A DNA stretch of 64,000 nucleotides from Trematomus loennbergii. Its lineage: Eukaryota; Chordata; Actinopteri; Perciformes; Nototheniidae. A program made the position numbers and the translations under genes. Positions within the stretch are counted from its first letter, which is position 1. Each line of letters opens with the position of its first letter. The stretch covers positions 62,001 to 126,000 of the forward strand of contig JAAOOA010000344.1 in NCBI GenBank assembly GCA_012861695.1, in the 5' to 3' direction. Of this stretch, positions 10,627-23,100 are shown one piece after another. The notes beneath the pieces are model-generated. The model made no database searches. It saw nothing but the letters and a program-made list of their open reading frames with translations, and was not told the origin of the DNA.

Positions 10627-11390
10627 CTAAAGTAAACAGATATGGTTCTAAACTGTATTGAAGTAAACATGTATTATTTTGAACTGTATTTTAGTGAACA
10701 TGTATTGTTTGAACTGTTTTAAGTAATCTTATATATATTCTCTTTCTCACTTACACTCACTGACCCAGATATCCCTACACACACATACACCTCCTCCCAC
10801 CAGCACACACACATATTCTTTTCAAGGTCCTTTCTGGGCATCAATATATCTGTGTACAATGTTTGGTTGTCTGGGAAAGAATAGTTTGTGTGAAATATTC
10901 CTTGGGAAAGTAAAGGAGTGAATACAGGTGCAGAGATAAAGATTGACTCTGTCCTTGTGTACTTCCGAAGATCTCAGAAGAAACATACTTTTTCCCAGAA
11001 CTCTGATTCGCTGTATTGGACCCGACCAGAAGTGAATCCAACCAGTAAAAACACCTGGGGGAGTGAGCAGCTCACACAGCTCCTCCCCACGGACTCTCTG
11101 ATTCGCTTCGGAGTAAAATGGGACGGAAGAGTAACACATCTCCGCCCCAAAATATGTATATGAATACTGTTGTTTATTCATGTAAAATGCTTCCTGTTTC
11201 TGACTGGCTGGTCCCGATACCTGTATCGCACGGCAGTAGAGCTGGAAGTCCAGAGTACTCTGTAAACTTGTATAAGTGTTTTTCACCAGTAAAATCAGAT
11301 TATTGTTATAACCTTTATTCCGGTGTTTTGAATTCTTCTTTTATTAAATCTAACCAGGCTCATCTAACGAACGGCGCGTAGCAGATGTGG
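10627..11390 (-). repeat. Unclassified interspersed repeat, copy 1
   Basis: Its reverse complement matches 40197-41065 over long stretches, including CATCTGCTACGCGCCGTTCG at one end and CAGTGTAGAATCAT/CAGTTTAGAACCAT near the other. The unit sits exactly between the end of the DUF6729-like relic and the start of the SAMD3-like relic. It has no coding potential that I trust. It could be a solo LTR, but clean TG...CA ends were not found. Confidence 0.7.
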
Positions 11391-11395
11391 GCTTT

Positions 11396-12114
11396 AAGCC
11401 ACCACCACGGTGTTTGCTACAACACTGGATAGCCTGATTGCTGAACATAGACATAGATTTAGCAGTTTTTCCACAAAGAAAATTGATTCCAAAACACCAT
11501 TTTGTAGAGCATTACCCGCAGCTCATTAAAGAATTTGGCCCACTAGTGTCCTTATGGACGATGAGGTTTGAGGCTAAACACAGCTTCTTCAAGAAGATCG
11601 TGAGACAGACCAACTGCTTCCGTAACATTTTGAAGTCTATGGCAAGAAAACACCAGTCCATGATTGCATACCATCTCCATGGTTCAAATGTCAAGAAACC
11701 TGCTCTCTCTGTATCAAAGATGTCAACAGTTCCATTTGAGGTTGTAAATGAAAACATACAAGACTTTCTATCACAGAAATGTCCAGAAGAGAGAGCTGTT
11801 CATTTGACAAACAAGGTAGAATATCAGGGCACCAGTTATGGTATTGGCATGATGTTGGTATATGGCTCCACTGGTGGGTTGCCCGACTTTGCCGAAATAC
11901 TACAAATCATCATTGTTCGCGACAGCTTAGTGTTTGTAGTGAAGTTGCAATGTGCATGGTACTGTGAGCATTTGAGATGTGTTCAAGTTAGAGTCCACAA
12001 GCACAGTCAAAGTAATTGAGCAGTCACAACTCACTGACATATACCCACTGGCTACCTATGCAGTGGAAGGCAATCGAATGCTTTCTCTGAAACACCACCT
12101 GCTTGCGAAACTAG
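11396..12114 (+). pseudogene. 5' exon of a multicopy teleost gene (K-H-H-F-V-E-H-Y-P family)
   Basis: Translation gives the L-I-P-K-H-H-F-V-E-H-Y-P-Q-L block, F-E-A-K-H-S-F-F-K-K, R-Q-T-N-C-F-R-N-I-L-K and G-S-T-G-G-L-P-D-F-A-E-I. These are the hallmark order of a very abundant teleost multicopy protein family that databases usually leave uncharacterised and that often lies just upstream of SAMD3-like ORFs. A frameshift near 11450 separates the L-D-S-L-I-A-E-H-R start from the main block, and another near 11975 precedes the V-I-E-Q-S-Q-L-T-D-I-Y-P-L segment. The exon ends at a good donor after CTAG (12114), matching the expected intron before the next exon. Confidence 0.65.
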
Positions 12115-12325
12115 GTAAAGTATCACTTTTTATATAGTGAAATACCTTGTCAGGACTTTTTTCTGTATTTATTACAGATTTAAGGTTGTTATTATAAAAA
12201 CCCTAATTGTATATTATACCTTTTTCTGATCTCTCAAGCATGCATTAATCATTGCTTCTTGTGGGGATGTATATTAATTGCTTTTGTCTAATCGAATAAT
12301 GTCTGTTCTTTGTTTACTCTTGCAG

Positions 12326-15300
12326 TTTTGCTTGGCCACGGCTGTGATGATGTCTACCTCAGCTCAACTACGTGTTATCATTGAAGAGACTCAAGTTCAC
12401 AAGTTAACCCTACCGGATGGAATCCCTAGCACTGTAGACAATCTTTTGGCAGCTGCACAGGATCATTTTCAACTCCAAGGGAGTTTTACTATTATGCACA
12501 TGGACAAAGATTTTGATGACCAATTCTTCACTTTAATGTCAACGGATGTGATTAAGGACAAGGACACTATCAAACTAGTGAAAACGGATCCTATTATCCT
12601 CACATTCAGTCCGATCCCGGCTCCTGCTTCCTGCCTGTGCCAAGCGATCTGTCTTTACCAGATGACATTTCCTTGGTTAGTTCATCTGACACCATCCTTT
12701 TAACACAGTCCGCACAGTATCGATCAGAACCATGGCCAACTAGTTTTGTGATACCCACCTTTTCATATAATGTCGAAATGCCCCTTCAAGCAGGCAAGAT
12801 GGCTTATGAAAGTGATGGCTCACTTCTTCGGAATCCAAGCATGAACTCTGTCATCCTTGAGAAACTTGCTGAAGCAATATTCCACTACACTGCCTATCCA
12901 ACTGGTCTTCAAATACTGGCAGTCGCAGAAGCTCTGTTAAAAAAGCATCCATGCCTAAGGGAGCCTGGAACCTCATTTGCAGGCATGTACGGATGGCAAC
13001 AGCGTCTTAAATACAAGATGGCCAATTACCGTTCTAAAATGAGAAGATGTGATGTACCTTGTCCTGAGCTTGACATCAACTCCTTGAAAAGGAAATTACC
13101 CGGTGACAAAAATCCTGCAAAAAATGTCAAAAGACCAAAGAGAGCCGAGGTGAACTACCTTCCTCCACATCCAAGTGGGGAAACTAGCGACAGTCTGGAG
13201 ATGGAGAGGGAGGAGCTTCTCAACGAGGTGAAGAAGAAAAACAACCACAAGGTGATTCAAGAAAAAATGACCAAAACGTTCTCTTATCGAAGGCTCGAGG
13301 TTGTGACTGGTAGTCCTGCTGCTGGTGACTTCAAAGAGAGATGGCCTGCTTTGTTTTGTGAAGCTGAGGTAGGTGAATCTATACATGCTCCATTGTACAG
13401 GAACAAATTAAAAAAAGATAGATACACGAACATACATTAATTGAAACACTATTCTCAAAGTAAAAATTCTATAAATAGCTTGTTCATTCCACCATTAATA
13501 TCTGCACGATTTATAACACCCTATACATAATTGACCCTGCCTTCATTTTGTATCAGACTTATTGGCCCAGTTCCTCATGTTGTGCTTGTGATTACTTTGT
13601 CACTTCAGATAAAGGCGGAATTCGGGCGAATAACTACAATTTCGCTAGAGCAGAGCTTCATGTACAAACTCGACCACTACACACCAAAACGTATTGCCCT
13701 GATGAAGGTCAAGGGAGGAGTCCTCGGGACCAAGCTGAGGCCGTTCCTGGAAAAACTGAGTCAGGTATGCTTGTTCAAAATTGTGCATGATCACATTTTT
13801 TTTAAGGAAGACAGACCTCACTCACACACACTCACCCAATGCCCAATGCTTACACATATACAGCACACATCCTCACACTCGGTTGTTTAAATGCCCCTGC
13901 ATGGTCCATCTTTCCATGGCTCTTGCTCAGTTTGCTCAAATCACTGCTCCTCGCACATGTATGCTCTTGTTTTCTTCCTTGAAAGTTTATTGTGTATGAA
14001 TATTAGTTCAGTATTGACACAATATTAATCTCTTCACAGAACCAAAGCATTGACATGAGGCGTGACTCTGTCATCCGCAGCCTCATACTCTACCTTGGCG
14101 AAAAACAACAGGATCTTTTTGAAGATTGCCTGGTAAAGCATGATTTTTTTTAATGACACTGTTGTAACATTTTAATTGTTAAAACAGGAGGTCTTTAGAG
14201 GGAGATAGCAGCTCAACAGTATATGTCATATAGAAGTGGTTTACATCATCTGAAAGCTGGGTCAAATTGTTCTAGTCACAAATCTATTATAAACATAGTT
14301 TATTAATTTCAATTAATTAAATTGTAATGTTTTCAGTGTATTACGGCTCAGAACATTGGTCCAAGTATTTGAGAGATGCTATCCTGCTCTATTATGTCCC
14401 ATAACTTGTTGCAGCAATTTTGTGTTGATAATTTAATACACAGATTTGCTGCTAAATTAAGCATATTAACCACTCGAGAATTGCCAAATATGGTCAAAAA
14501 TTCCTTCAAAGTATCACATAGGACATCAAGACATAGAATAATCTATGCTGTGATTTGGAATAAAAAAATCTGAATTATTTTTACATTTCTGCAAGAATTG
14601 CATTTTTCCGCGATTGGATGGTGAGCACTTCTGTTCTGGAAACTGCTCAGAAACCCCCTTTTTGTAAATAAACCTAGGAACGCCATACATCCTCTGAAAG
14701 CCCTCCATCTCTAGTTTATGGCTGTGACTATCCTAGAAGCCACAACAGCTCATTTTATACTGTGAAGTCAATCTTCAAAAAAGTTTCACTCCAATGGAAT
14801 GGCTCCTACATCATCACACATGAATATAATTGGGCTCATTGGATCCACATATCCAATTCATGCAATTCCAAGACCCCAGCATGCAAAAATATTAAAATAC
14901 GTTTTAAGAAAGGCGAAAAAACACATTTATACTGCATGCACAGAACTGCATGTTTTTCGTCCCAAACTGCCTGTGATCAGCAGTGTGAGAGGAGACTCGT
15001 GGGTATCCAGAGAACACATTTTCATTCAGATATCTTGAGCTTAAAGGTCAGGGGATGACCCCTTTGAATATGGTCATGTCATTTTCCCCTCGCCAAAATG
15101 TTGCCTATCTTTGCAACGTTATTTAGCCTCTTTGCTGACCAGCATGACATGGTTGGACAAGGCACCAATGGATTCCTCAGATCCTAATTTCATATGATAT
15201 CATCTTTACTCTAGCTTCAGAACTGAGCCCTCTCGAGCCTCTGAAAGACAGTACAATTGGCCGGCCCGGATTAGGGCCCTAGGGTCTCAGAGTTAACGAT

Positions 15301-15691
15301 GGTCTTTAGCACATGTGTTCATTCTGCCCTGACAATGAAGTAACTTTGAATGATTCAAGCATTCTATGTTTCTCACTTCATTTTTCTTGTAAATTGTATG
15401 CAGGAGGACAGCCGCAGTGATGCAACTGAACACGTCTGAAGATCCTGGTTGTCCATGGTGCCAATGAGAGGATCCAGTATGCAGCCCTCCTGCTTGAAGG
15501 CAGAGAGATGATGCCAGGATGCGGCAGTACTGCCAAGCATGCACGCTGCTTATGGGGCTGATTTATGCTTAAACTGGCATACCCCCCAACACTGCTACAC
15601 TTTTGAGGTGTTCCAGAAACTTTTTCTCGGACTGGATGGGATTAAGCTGACCCCAAAAGTACAAGCTTTGAAGGTGAACCTGCTGTCTTAA
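12326..15691 (+). pseudogene. SAMD3-like multicopy gene, broken, four exons
   Basis: Exons 12326-13368, 13609-13764, 14040-14132 and about 15404-15691, all with AG/GT borders. The N-terminus reads as a PB1/ubiquitin-like fold (V-I-I-E-E-T-Q, then [15 protein letters not shown]). Next come [30 protein letters not shown] and [10 protein letters not shown], and finally L-T-P-K-V-Q-A-L-K at the C-terminus before TAA at 15689. This is the motif order of proteins annotated in fish as sterile alpha motif domain-containing protein 3-like. Frameshifts near 12600 and 15568 and in-frame stops in the last exon mark it as a pseudogene. It is continuous with the 11.4-12.1 kb exon, so the two may be one transcription unit. 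Confidence 0.7.
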
Positions 15692-17029
15692 AGACATGGC
15701 AAAAAACAATCTTGGATCGTACATCCCAACTGACTTCTTCATATGTAACTTCCACTGTCCATGTTGCAATTGCTCAGTTTCAGGGAGCTGTATCAATCTC
15801 TGTCTCCCCCCTCTGCCATTTTTTTCTTTTTCTTTATTTTATATATTTTTTGATAAGTTAATAATTAGACTTTACTTAATTTGTTCAAATAAATATAACG
15901 AGTAACTTAAACATTATTAAGTAAGATTTACTTAATATTTTCACAAATCTTACATCTGGTGATAAGTACATTTTACTTGATACTGGAAAGTAAGTTCTAC
16001 TTGATATTACAGCAGTAAAATATACTTAAAAAAGTGCAAATACTTGCTAAGATGTAATCAAGTAAATCCTACAAGTCGTTTCTTTCAGTGCATGTTTCCA
16101 CCACATGGCACAGTTCTGTGTGAATCAACTCACATTTGGTACCAGATCCTTTTCTCCACTGTGGATCTCCAACAGGACAGGCCACCTCTTAGCCTTGCTT
16201 TTTTGAAATGATAGCCACAATTCAGGTTATTTAATAATAATAATAATAATACATGTTATTAAGAGATGTTCTTAAAGGAACTTAACATGGTAAAATAATT
16301 TTAACATCACACTTAAAACAGAAAAAAATAGACAAATTAACAGTAATTACAGATTGTGTGTCTCTATTCGTACTCTTTGCAGATACCATCGGCCCTGAAA
16401 CATTCCAGTGTTCAGAGACTGCCTGTTGAAGCAGAGCCATAAACGAGACCCTCTCTCAATCACATCTAAAGAAGCTATAACAGGGTAAAAATTCTGAAAA
16501 TCAGCTTTGACTATCCACAGGTGGTGTCCAATACTCTATGGAGCTAAACAGATTCCAGCTTGAGATAAATAGGTTACTGCTCATATAAGAGTAAGTTAAA
16601 TATCCAGATGAGAGAGAGAGAGGGGAACTGATGGCTACAGCTTCTCTGTGTCCGGATTGTGTATTGCATCTGTTTGTTCTCCTTGATCAAGTTTCAGTAA
16701 AACTTCAGCTGTAAGACATCAGCTCGGTTCCAAGTGGTAATTTAAAAATCTTTGACTTAATAACATAAAGTCTATGAGCCAAGTAGGAACACACTACACT
16801 GATTTTTTGGTTCAGTAAATAATTCTATGATTATGTGTTTAAATTTTACAATAAATTACTAATAATTTTCTTTTACTCAAAATCTCTCCTTTTATTTATG
16901 TGTTACTTGAATTTGCAAGTTATTTTGTACTTCATTTTGATAAGTACATTTAAATCATAGCACCAAGTAAATGTTAACTAAAGTAATGGGTTGACCTACA
17001 ACCTGTGAAAAACAAGTAAAATATACCTG
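15692..17029. other. Non-coding DNA downstream of the SAMD3-like relic
   Basis: Two AT-rich blocks full of AAGTAA/TTTACTTG words (15830-16090 and 16800-17030) lie in the region where the 3' UTR or edges of such multicopy units are expected. A short (GA)n tract lies near 16612. No gene was recognised. Confidence 0.45.
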
Positions 17030-17179
17030 GGCAATGTGAGTAAAGGTGGGCGACGCCCCCGATGACGTCAGAGGAGTTTGCGCACAGTACAGACATTTGA
17101 AAAAAAGCAGACGGTTCCAGTTGAAGAGAAGAGAGCATGGACCCTCGTCTAAAATGAATAGTCGTGGATTTTGAATCAT
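17030..17179 (+). promoter_or_regulatory. Candidate promoter and first exon
   Basis: A locally CpG-rich stretch carries a perfect CRE palindrome TGACGTCA at 17063-17070. It is followed by purine-rich sequence ending at a strong splice donor (CAT then GTAAGT at 17180). This may be the 5' end of the gene whose coding exon starts at 17856, or the 5' leader of another copy of the SAMD3-like unit. Confidence 0.4.
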
Positions 17180-17834
17180 GTAAGTATATTTGTGTACTTT
17201 ATTAACTCTGTACATCCCTGTTAGTTTGTCAGCTTAATGTGGATATCAAACAAACGTTAGCTAACGTCAGTCTTTCAGCTTAGCAACTTAGCCTGCTTTC
17301 ATGGACGCGGCACACACAACATGTAATACTTAGTGGTTTAGTAGTTGCTTCAAATTAGTCAACAGCTGGCGAAATTCACCGTTTTGAATAAAAAATGTGG
17401 CAGTGGACACTAGTAGTTTACTTTACTTGGGGGGGTGGTGTTCGTGCTACATTTTCAAATGCTGCTCGGTAGTAAAGCAGTGTGTCGCCAAACTGAGTTT
17501 TACTTTACTGTGGGAGTCCAGTCAATTCACTCACATGCATCCGACTGTGTGTGATGCACATGTGTGCTTTTATTTCCTGTGTACACTGAGACAGATAGCG
17601 GCACCAGATTCCGAAAAAAGGGTATGTCAAATTCACTGCCATGGCCGCTTCTGTGGGCCACTCTGTGATGCGGCCTGTTTCACTGCAGCCTAAAGAAGGA
17701 GAGGAGTGATCCAGGGAGACTACTGGGACAAGAGTCACTTTATTAGAAGTTTAACTGTTGGTGTCTCCTTCTGTAGCGCGTTAAATTGAAGTTAAGACAC
17801 ATTTTGTGTTTCCAATATCTTTCTGTACTTACAG

Positions 17835-17963
17835 TTATGTGTGTTCGCTACAATAATGGATATGTCTGTTAAACAGCACCACGTTGAAGTTAGACGGAAG
17901 CCACCCTCCTGCCTGATGGAGCTTCTGGAAGAGTCTGCAGAGGAGCTGATTAAAGAGAACCAG
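17835..17963 (+). CDS. Candidate coding exon, unknown gene
   Basis: A polypyrimidine tract and acceptor (TACTTACAG) end at 17834. ATG at 17856 opens 36 codons that run without a stop to CAG followed by GTAAAT at 17964. The peptide is charged, with V-E-V-R-R-K-P-P-S-C-L-M-E-L-L-E-E and an amphipathic E-E-S-A-E-E-L-I-K-E-N-Q end. No family was recognised. The next exon was not found before the TIR element at 18883. It may be the start of a host gene or of a repeated gene copy. Confidence 0.4.
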
Positions 17964-18565
17964 GTAAATGTTCTGCTTGATTTGTGTTAAAATGTGTCTG
18001 CTGTTCTGTTTGTACATGAATATCTCTATTCTCTAAAGGTAAGTACATCTTGCCATTATGTGAAAAACCTCTTCAGTCTCCAGTTTTTAAGTTAACATTT
18101 AGATAAAGTACATTGGAATCAAATTTTACTGTATAATATTTATATATATTTCAAACTTACTAAATTTCAATGTTTAATATTCTGATTCAAAATGGGTTTT
18201 TCAGGAGAATTGATAGTTTGAGCCTGTAGAACCCAATTATTTAATCAGGTTTACTTCCTGTTGGGAACAAAGCAAACATTTAATAAACTGAGCTTCCTTA
18301 ACCTGTTAACCTGTTAAACCCCATCCCTGTTTTTCAGGTCTCAGGCTCGAAAATGACATTCCCAGAACAAATGACCATATCTTCCCTTCTAAAAGTGGAA
18401 AATTAATAATCTTTTTTCTCAAAGTAATGATAACCTGTGAGTTGGATGTAGAAAAGTCAGAATCAATATAGATGTTTTTTATTTTAAAGAAAATTCAGAT
18501 TGAACATAGTAAAAAACTGTAAATTAGTGTCCGTCCATAAATACATTTTTACTTATAGTGAAAAC

Positions 18566-18882
18566 CAGTGGTGTAGTGGGGATTTTTTTACTGGGTGGAC
18601 GGGGCGGGGGTGGACGGGGGGGGGGGAGACACTATGGACGCGGTCGTGAACTGTCAACGGGGGGGGGGGGTACACTGTGTGTGGACCTCTGTGTCGCCTG
18701 TCAGCGCAACTTACATGATGCCGTTTAGACAATATAATAATAAAGGGCGGTGCCGGCCGTCAGCGAACCGATCCGGCCTTTCTGCGTGACTGTCACTCAA
18801 ATGTGGGACATAGTCTCAATTTGAGGGACGCGGGACAAATAATAAAAATGCTGTGTGTGCAGTCCCGCACAGTGCGGGACAC
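18566..18882 (+). mobile_element. hAT-like left end and unclassified repeat
   Basis: CAGTGGTGTAGTGGGGATTT at 18566 resembles a hAT CAGTGG-type terminus. The block also contains two G-runs and a short GTCCCGCACAGTGCGGGAC inverted repeat. It is cut by the element starting at 18883. Confidence 0.35.
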
Positions 18883-20167
18883 CAGGGGCCTCATTTATAA
18901 AGGGATATACGCAAAAAAAATGGCGTACACCAGTTTCTACGCAATGTATGCGATTTATAAAACACTAACTTGACGGGAAAATGTGCAGTCCTCCACGCAA
19001 ACTCTAACCCATGCGTACGCACTAAGCACAACAACGGGAGAGACGAGAAACTGCGACACCATTGGCAGAAGGAAGAATGGAGAGAAATATGTGGAAATAA
19101 TACCATAAATAAAATGTTACCTCTTATTTATCATAGGCCTATATGAAGAATTCATTTTCAAACATTGATTAAAGCCAATCTTAAAATGACACAAAAACAT
19201 AACTTGGAGAAATAAATAAATACGGATACGTTATTTAAAACCACCTCGAATATGTTGTGTTAATGTTATGAAATGTTTTCTCATAAATGATGCGGTAAGC
19301 AGGAGGACAGAATTACGTCTAAACTGACGCCGTTTTGCATTTATATAGGTTGTAGATACGAGCATGGTTTTATATACTATCACGTTTAATCGTGTTTTAT
19401 GCCGTTTGCCAAGACTTGATAAGTCGCTTGTAAAACACAGGAGGTATGGAAACTAAGAACACCATATGTGGTAAATTGTACAGCTAATATAACACAACAT
19501 ATTAGTTGTATTTCCTTTAACTGGTGGATTATGGATATATAGTTGCTGATCGACAGCTGGAACACAAACCACCAAATACAAAAAAATAATTCAGATCCAG
19601 TCGTCATGACTCCGGAGGGATTCCCCGATCATTTCTTACAGTTTCTCATCAAGGGGGTGTCTCCTGTCCCGGGACAAACACACAGCCTGACGAAGGTTAG
19701 GCTATGTGTACTTTTTTCGGACCACTTATTTATTGATTTTGGTGACGATCCGACCTCCATGCTGCTACTCTGGTTCAAACTGCATCCACCAAACAATATG
19801 ATTTATCTCGACATCCCCAAAATAACCAAAATCTGACACGGTGTGAGATGTCTTTTTTAGCTGTTCTGTCCTCATTTCCTGCGATCTTCTTCATGCAGTC
19901 AGTCAAAATGAATGAATGAATGGGCGTTTCTTTGACTATTTATAGGCAAATATGGGCGTTACGTGAAGCCCGCAAAAGCTGCGCCGCATTTCGAGTCGAT
20001 TGTGATTTATAAAGGGAAACAGGCGTAGGAAGTGCCGTACGCACTTCCCTCGCCGGTACGCAATGTTTTGTGAATCGGAAAATGTCTGTACCTATTGTTT
20101 TGCTTTGTACTACGTAAGCAACCTTCCCACGTGAATCCTACGCAAGGCGTTATAAATGAGGCCCCTG
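18883..20167. mobile_element. DNA transposon with CAGGGGCCTCATTTATAA inverted termini
   Basis: The left end CAGGGGCCTCATTTATAA (18883) and right end TTATAAATGAGGCCCCTG (ending 20167) are perfect inverted repeats. The sequence just inside repeats the TTTATAAA and GTACGCAC themes at both ends. The interior of about 1.25 kb has only short ORFs (for example 19543-19836) without a recognised domain, so it is non-autonomous. No convincing target duplication was read, so the superfamily is open. Confidence 0.8.
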
Positions 20168-20174
20168 GTCACTA

Positions 20175-20560
20175 GTGTTAATTTCGTCAGCTATTTTTTT
20201 ATTTAGTTTTAGTCTTAGTCCTGTGTTAAATTTCCTTTTTAGTTTTAGTCATATTTAGTCACCTTCATCCTGTTTTTATTTAGTCAAGTTTTAGTCGTCT
20301 AAAAGTCTGAGCATTTTAGTCTTATTTTAGTCAAAGAAAACAGTAACTATTTTAGTCAAGATTTAGTCGACTAAAAGTCTGAGCATTTTAGTCTTATTTT
20401 AGTCAAAGAAAACTAATTATTTTAGTCTACTTTTTGTCAATGAAAAGTGTCGAGTCTTTTTTAGTCATCAGATTATATAGAACATTTCAGTCAAACTAGT
20501 CCAGCCAAAACCAATAATTTGTCATTTTAGTCAAACTTATTTCACAATAAGATTATATCT
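20175..20560. repeat. TTTTAGTC-rich repeat with a 72-bp tandem duplication
   Basis: The word TTTTAGTC recurs many times. A unit containing CTAAAAGTCTGAGCATTTTA at 20299 is repeated at 20371 (72-bp period). The start CTAGTGTTAATTTCGTCAGC looks like the terminus of a dispersed fish repeat. Confidence 0.65.
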
Positions 20561-20794
20561 TGTCCTTATGTGATGAAAAACACAGGTTGAATGATTAAGA
20601 ATGCAGCTTTGCAGAGAGTATCTGGTCAGGTTTGTGGTGTTTTTACCAGCTGTGTTATGGCCACATTGCTTCCCTTCTGATAAAACAATGCATTCGCTTA
20701 CTTTCTCTGCCTCATTGTAGCGAAAATGGGCCCAAATATCACATCGTTTCTTTCTCCCAAGCAGTGGTGGCTTTAGACTATTTCGTTGTCAGTC

Positions 20795-21508
20795 TTTTTT
20801 TTTTTTTTTACAAATCTTTTTATTGCAAACAAGTCATAATCCAGCAAATGACAAGAAGTGAGAACAGTAATAATCAATACTAAACAGTACAGATGTTACA
20901 ATTAGCAAATGAAGACAATGGGGATCATTACAAAGGACCTCCTTGAAAATAAAATAAAGTGATGTATTGCATTCACTTCAGGGTTCGTAGAGTCCTTGTT
21001 TACAGTTTTTTTTTTTTTTTATTTAACCCCCCCACCCCCCACCCACAGGTATGGATGGCCCCAAATAGTAAAATAACTGAATAAGTCAAATACAATTATA
21101 AGTAAAACATAAATAATAATACTAATACAAAAATAAATAAAATAAAATAAAATAAAGTCGAGAGCGAAAACAGTCTGCTGCTATAAGGGAAGAAAATAAT
21201 AGTAAACATTGTCGTCTTGGTGAGGAAAAAGGGTTTAATTAAGAGTGAAAAGGAAATATAGATGAGTAGTCTAGGGCAAAAGACAAAGGGTCATGGCGGA
21301 TCAGAGCAGTAATATGAAAGGTCACTTTTATTTAATTTATTCCCTTTCAGAGAGCTACCTGCGACTCAGCGTCAGAAGTGATAGGGAGTTCCTTGATAAG
21401 GCCTAATAGTGGGTCCCAGGTAGTACGGAAGGATTTCAGAGATCCTTTTAATGAGAATCTTAACTTCTCCATCTGAAGGCATTGTAAGACATCACGTATC
21501 CACTGACT
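20795..21508 (-). mobile_element. 3' end of an L1-clade LINE
   Basis: On the minus strand the sequence ends in AATAAA, a short spacer and a 15-base poly(A) (the T-run at 20795-20809). Its 5' part encodes a peptide of the type W-I-R-D-V-L-Q-C-L-Q-M-E-K-L-R, then T-W-D-P-L-L. This matches the conserved C-terminus of fish L1 ORF2 proteins. It is truncated at 21508, where a MITE begins. Confidence 0.65.
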
Positions 21509-22188
21509 TAGGCCCCGTATGCGTATTCAATAAAGTCTTCCGTTCACATGCATTCGTTTCATTTAACGTGTCTGTTCAAACGAGACCGCTGGAAACGCTG
21601 TAGTACATATGCCGGGACTGTAAGTGGCGCTGTAACTTCCGCCACAAAATACACCAAAAGCAGTGAAGAAGACTCCGCAGCAGCCCCGCAGCAATGTTGC
21701 CATGGCTACCCTTCTGTTTACGCTACTGACAGGAGGAGGAGCATGTCTCCGTGGAGAGGACTCGCTCAGAGAGATATTCTCTACAAACACCGGGTGAGAT
21801 CCTCCTTTGTCAATATAATGGATCAATGCATGAAATCTGACTCTGTTTAAGGAGTATATTGGGCGTTAACAATTCTGGTTTGCCTTTTATAATATTATTT
21901 CATTCAAGAACCCCTTGTGCGTTTAATTAACACAGCCATGCTACAGCAGTGAGCAGGAGAGGTGGGGAAAGGTGGGGCTATCGTTATTTTTTCAGGAAAT
22001 ATTCGTATAGAGGTGATTACACGGACTCGGTTGACCCCCAGAGCGTTTCGTTTGCAAATCTATCCACCTTGGGACCCGTTATCGTTTGTGGGGTCAGTTT
22101 CTATCGGCCTCGTGTAAATAATAGGGCTATACGCACGCGAAACTATGCAGATACAAGCAGTTTTCTCCTCGTGTAAACGGCGCCTAAG
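21507..22188. mobile_element. Harbinger-like MITE with CTTAGGC termini
   Basis: The left end CTTAGGCCCCGT and right end ACGGCGCCTAAG are inverted. The interior carries the block GTAGTACATATGCC...GTGGCGCTGTA that also occurs near 48800-48840 inside a different TTAA-flanked element. No coding region. The Harbinger assignment is tentative. Confidence 0.5.
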
Positions 22189-22227
22189 GCGACTAAGTGC
22201 CCGCGGGCACCGTGTTGGCTACCCCTG
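22189..22227 (-). mobile_element. hAT right end
   Basis: GTGTTGGCTACCCCTG is the inverse of a CAGGGGTAGCC-type hAT terminus. The left partner is not visible. Confidence 0.4.
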
Positions 22228-23100
22228 GTCTAAGGGAACAATATGGGCTTTGTGTATGGTCTTTATATTCAGCTTTCCCCCTTTAAAACTCTGTAAGTAT
22301 TAAACACAAAGTAAAGCTAAGGCTGATGGGTATGTCATTATTTTTATATCCAGTCATAAACCAACGTATTGAACGAGTAAAAATGTTGATGTCGCTCGAT
22401 AAAATAGCACAAAAAAAAGTAAGATGGAATACATACATTAGCAGGGTTTTGAATGGAAGCCAAATAATGTATTCATCTGCAGCGCTGAGCTGTGGAACAT
22501 AATGGCTGAAAAGTGTAACCACAACCTGCAACACACAGCCACATGCTCTGCAGCTCAGCCCGGATTACAGGGTAATTACTTTTATTAGGGCTGACATACT
22601 TACATAAAATAGATAATTATATTTACTCACATGCACACAAACATACCCTTAAACACAAACAGTGTAGCATGTCTCAGCAAATTAAATCCACAGCCGTGCA
22701 TGTTGACTGTCAGCAGTGTTCAGCCGTCATCTCTGCAGAAGATTTAATGTACATAAAGACTGTTTATCAGCTCAGCAGGTTCCCGTTGTTCTCGCCTTAA
22801 AGACTGACTGTCACTCTGTTCTCTTGCACCTGATGATCATTTATAATCCTTCAAAGCGACCTTGTTGGGAACACATTTTTATTTCGTTGTTTTATGACCT
22901 GGCATTGTGGACTCACAAAACAGAATTGATGTTTATAAATGTATGTACAAACCATAGATTATTTGGCATGACAAGTAAGGTCGCTGCTTTATTGATGTCA
23001 CATGATGTTATTTTACTACATGGACAGAGCAGATACAATGGTAGTAAAGCTACCATAAAAGCTACCATAAAAGCTACCGTGCAGGCCTTTTACCAATCAG
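22228..23100. other. Unique non-coding DNA
   Basis: No domain, RNA gene or terminal repeat was recognised. A short triplicated GCTACCATAAAA-type word lies near 23050-23075. Confidence 0.5.

Noticed and set aside
10822..11286. 154-codon minus-strand ORF
   Set aside because: It lies in a dispersed repeat, and I could not see it kept open in the second copy at 40.2-41.1 kb.
10627..11423. Calling the dispersed repeat an LTR starting TGTTG(T/G)AG
   Set aside because: The homology between copies stops inside that proposed start, so the border is not supported.
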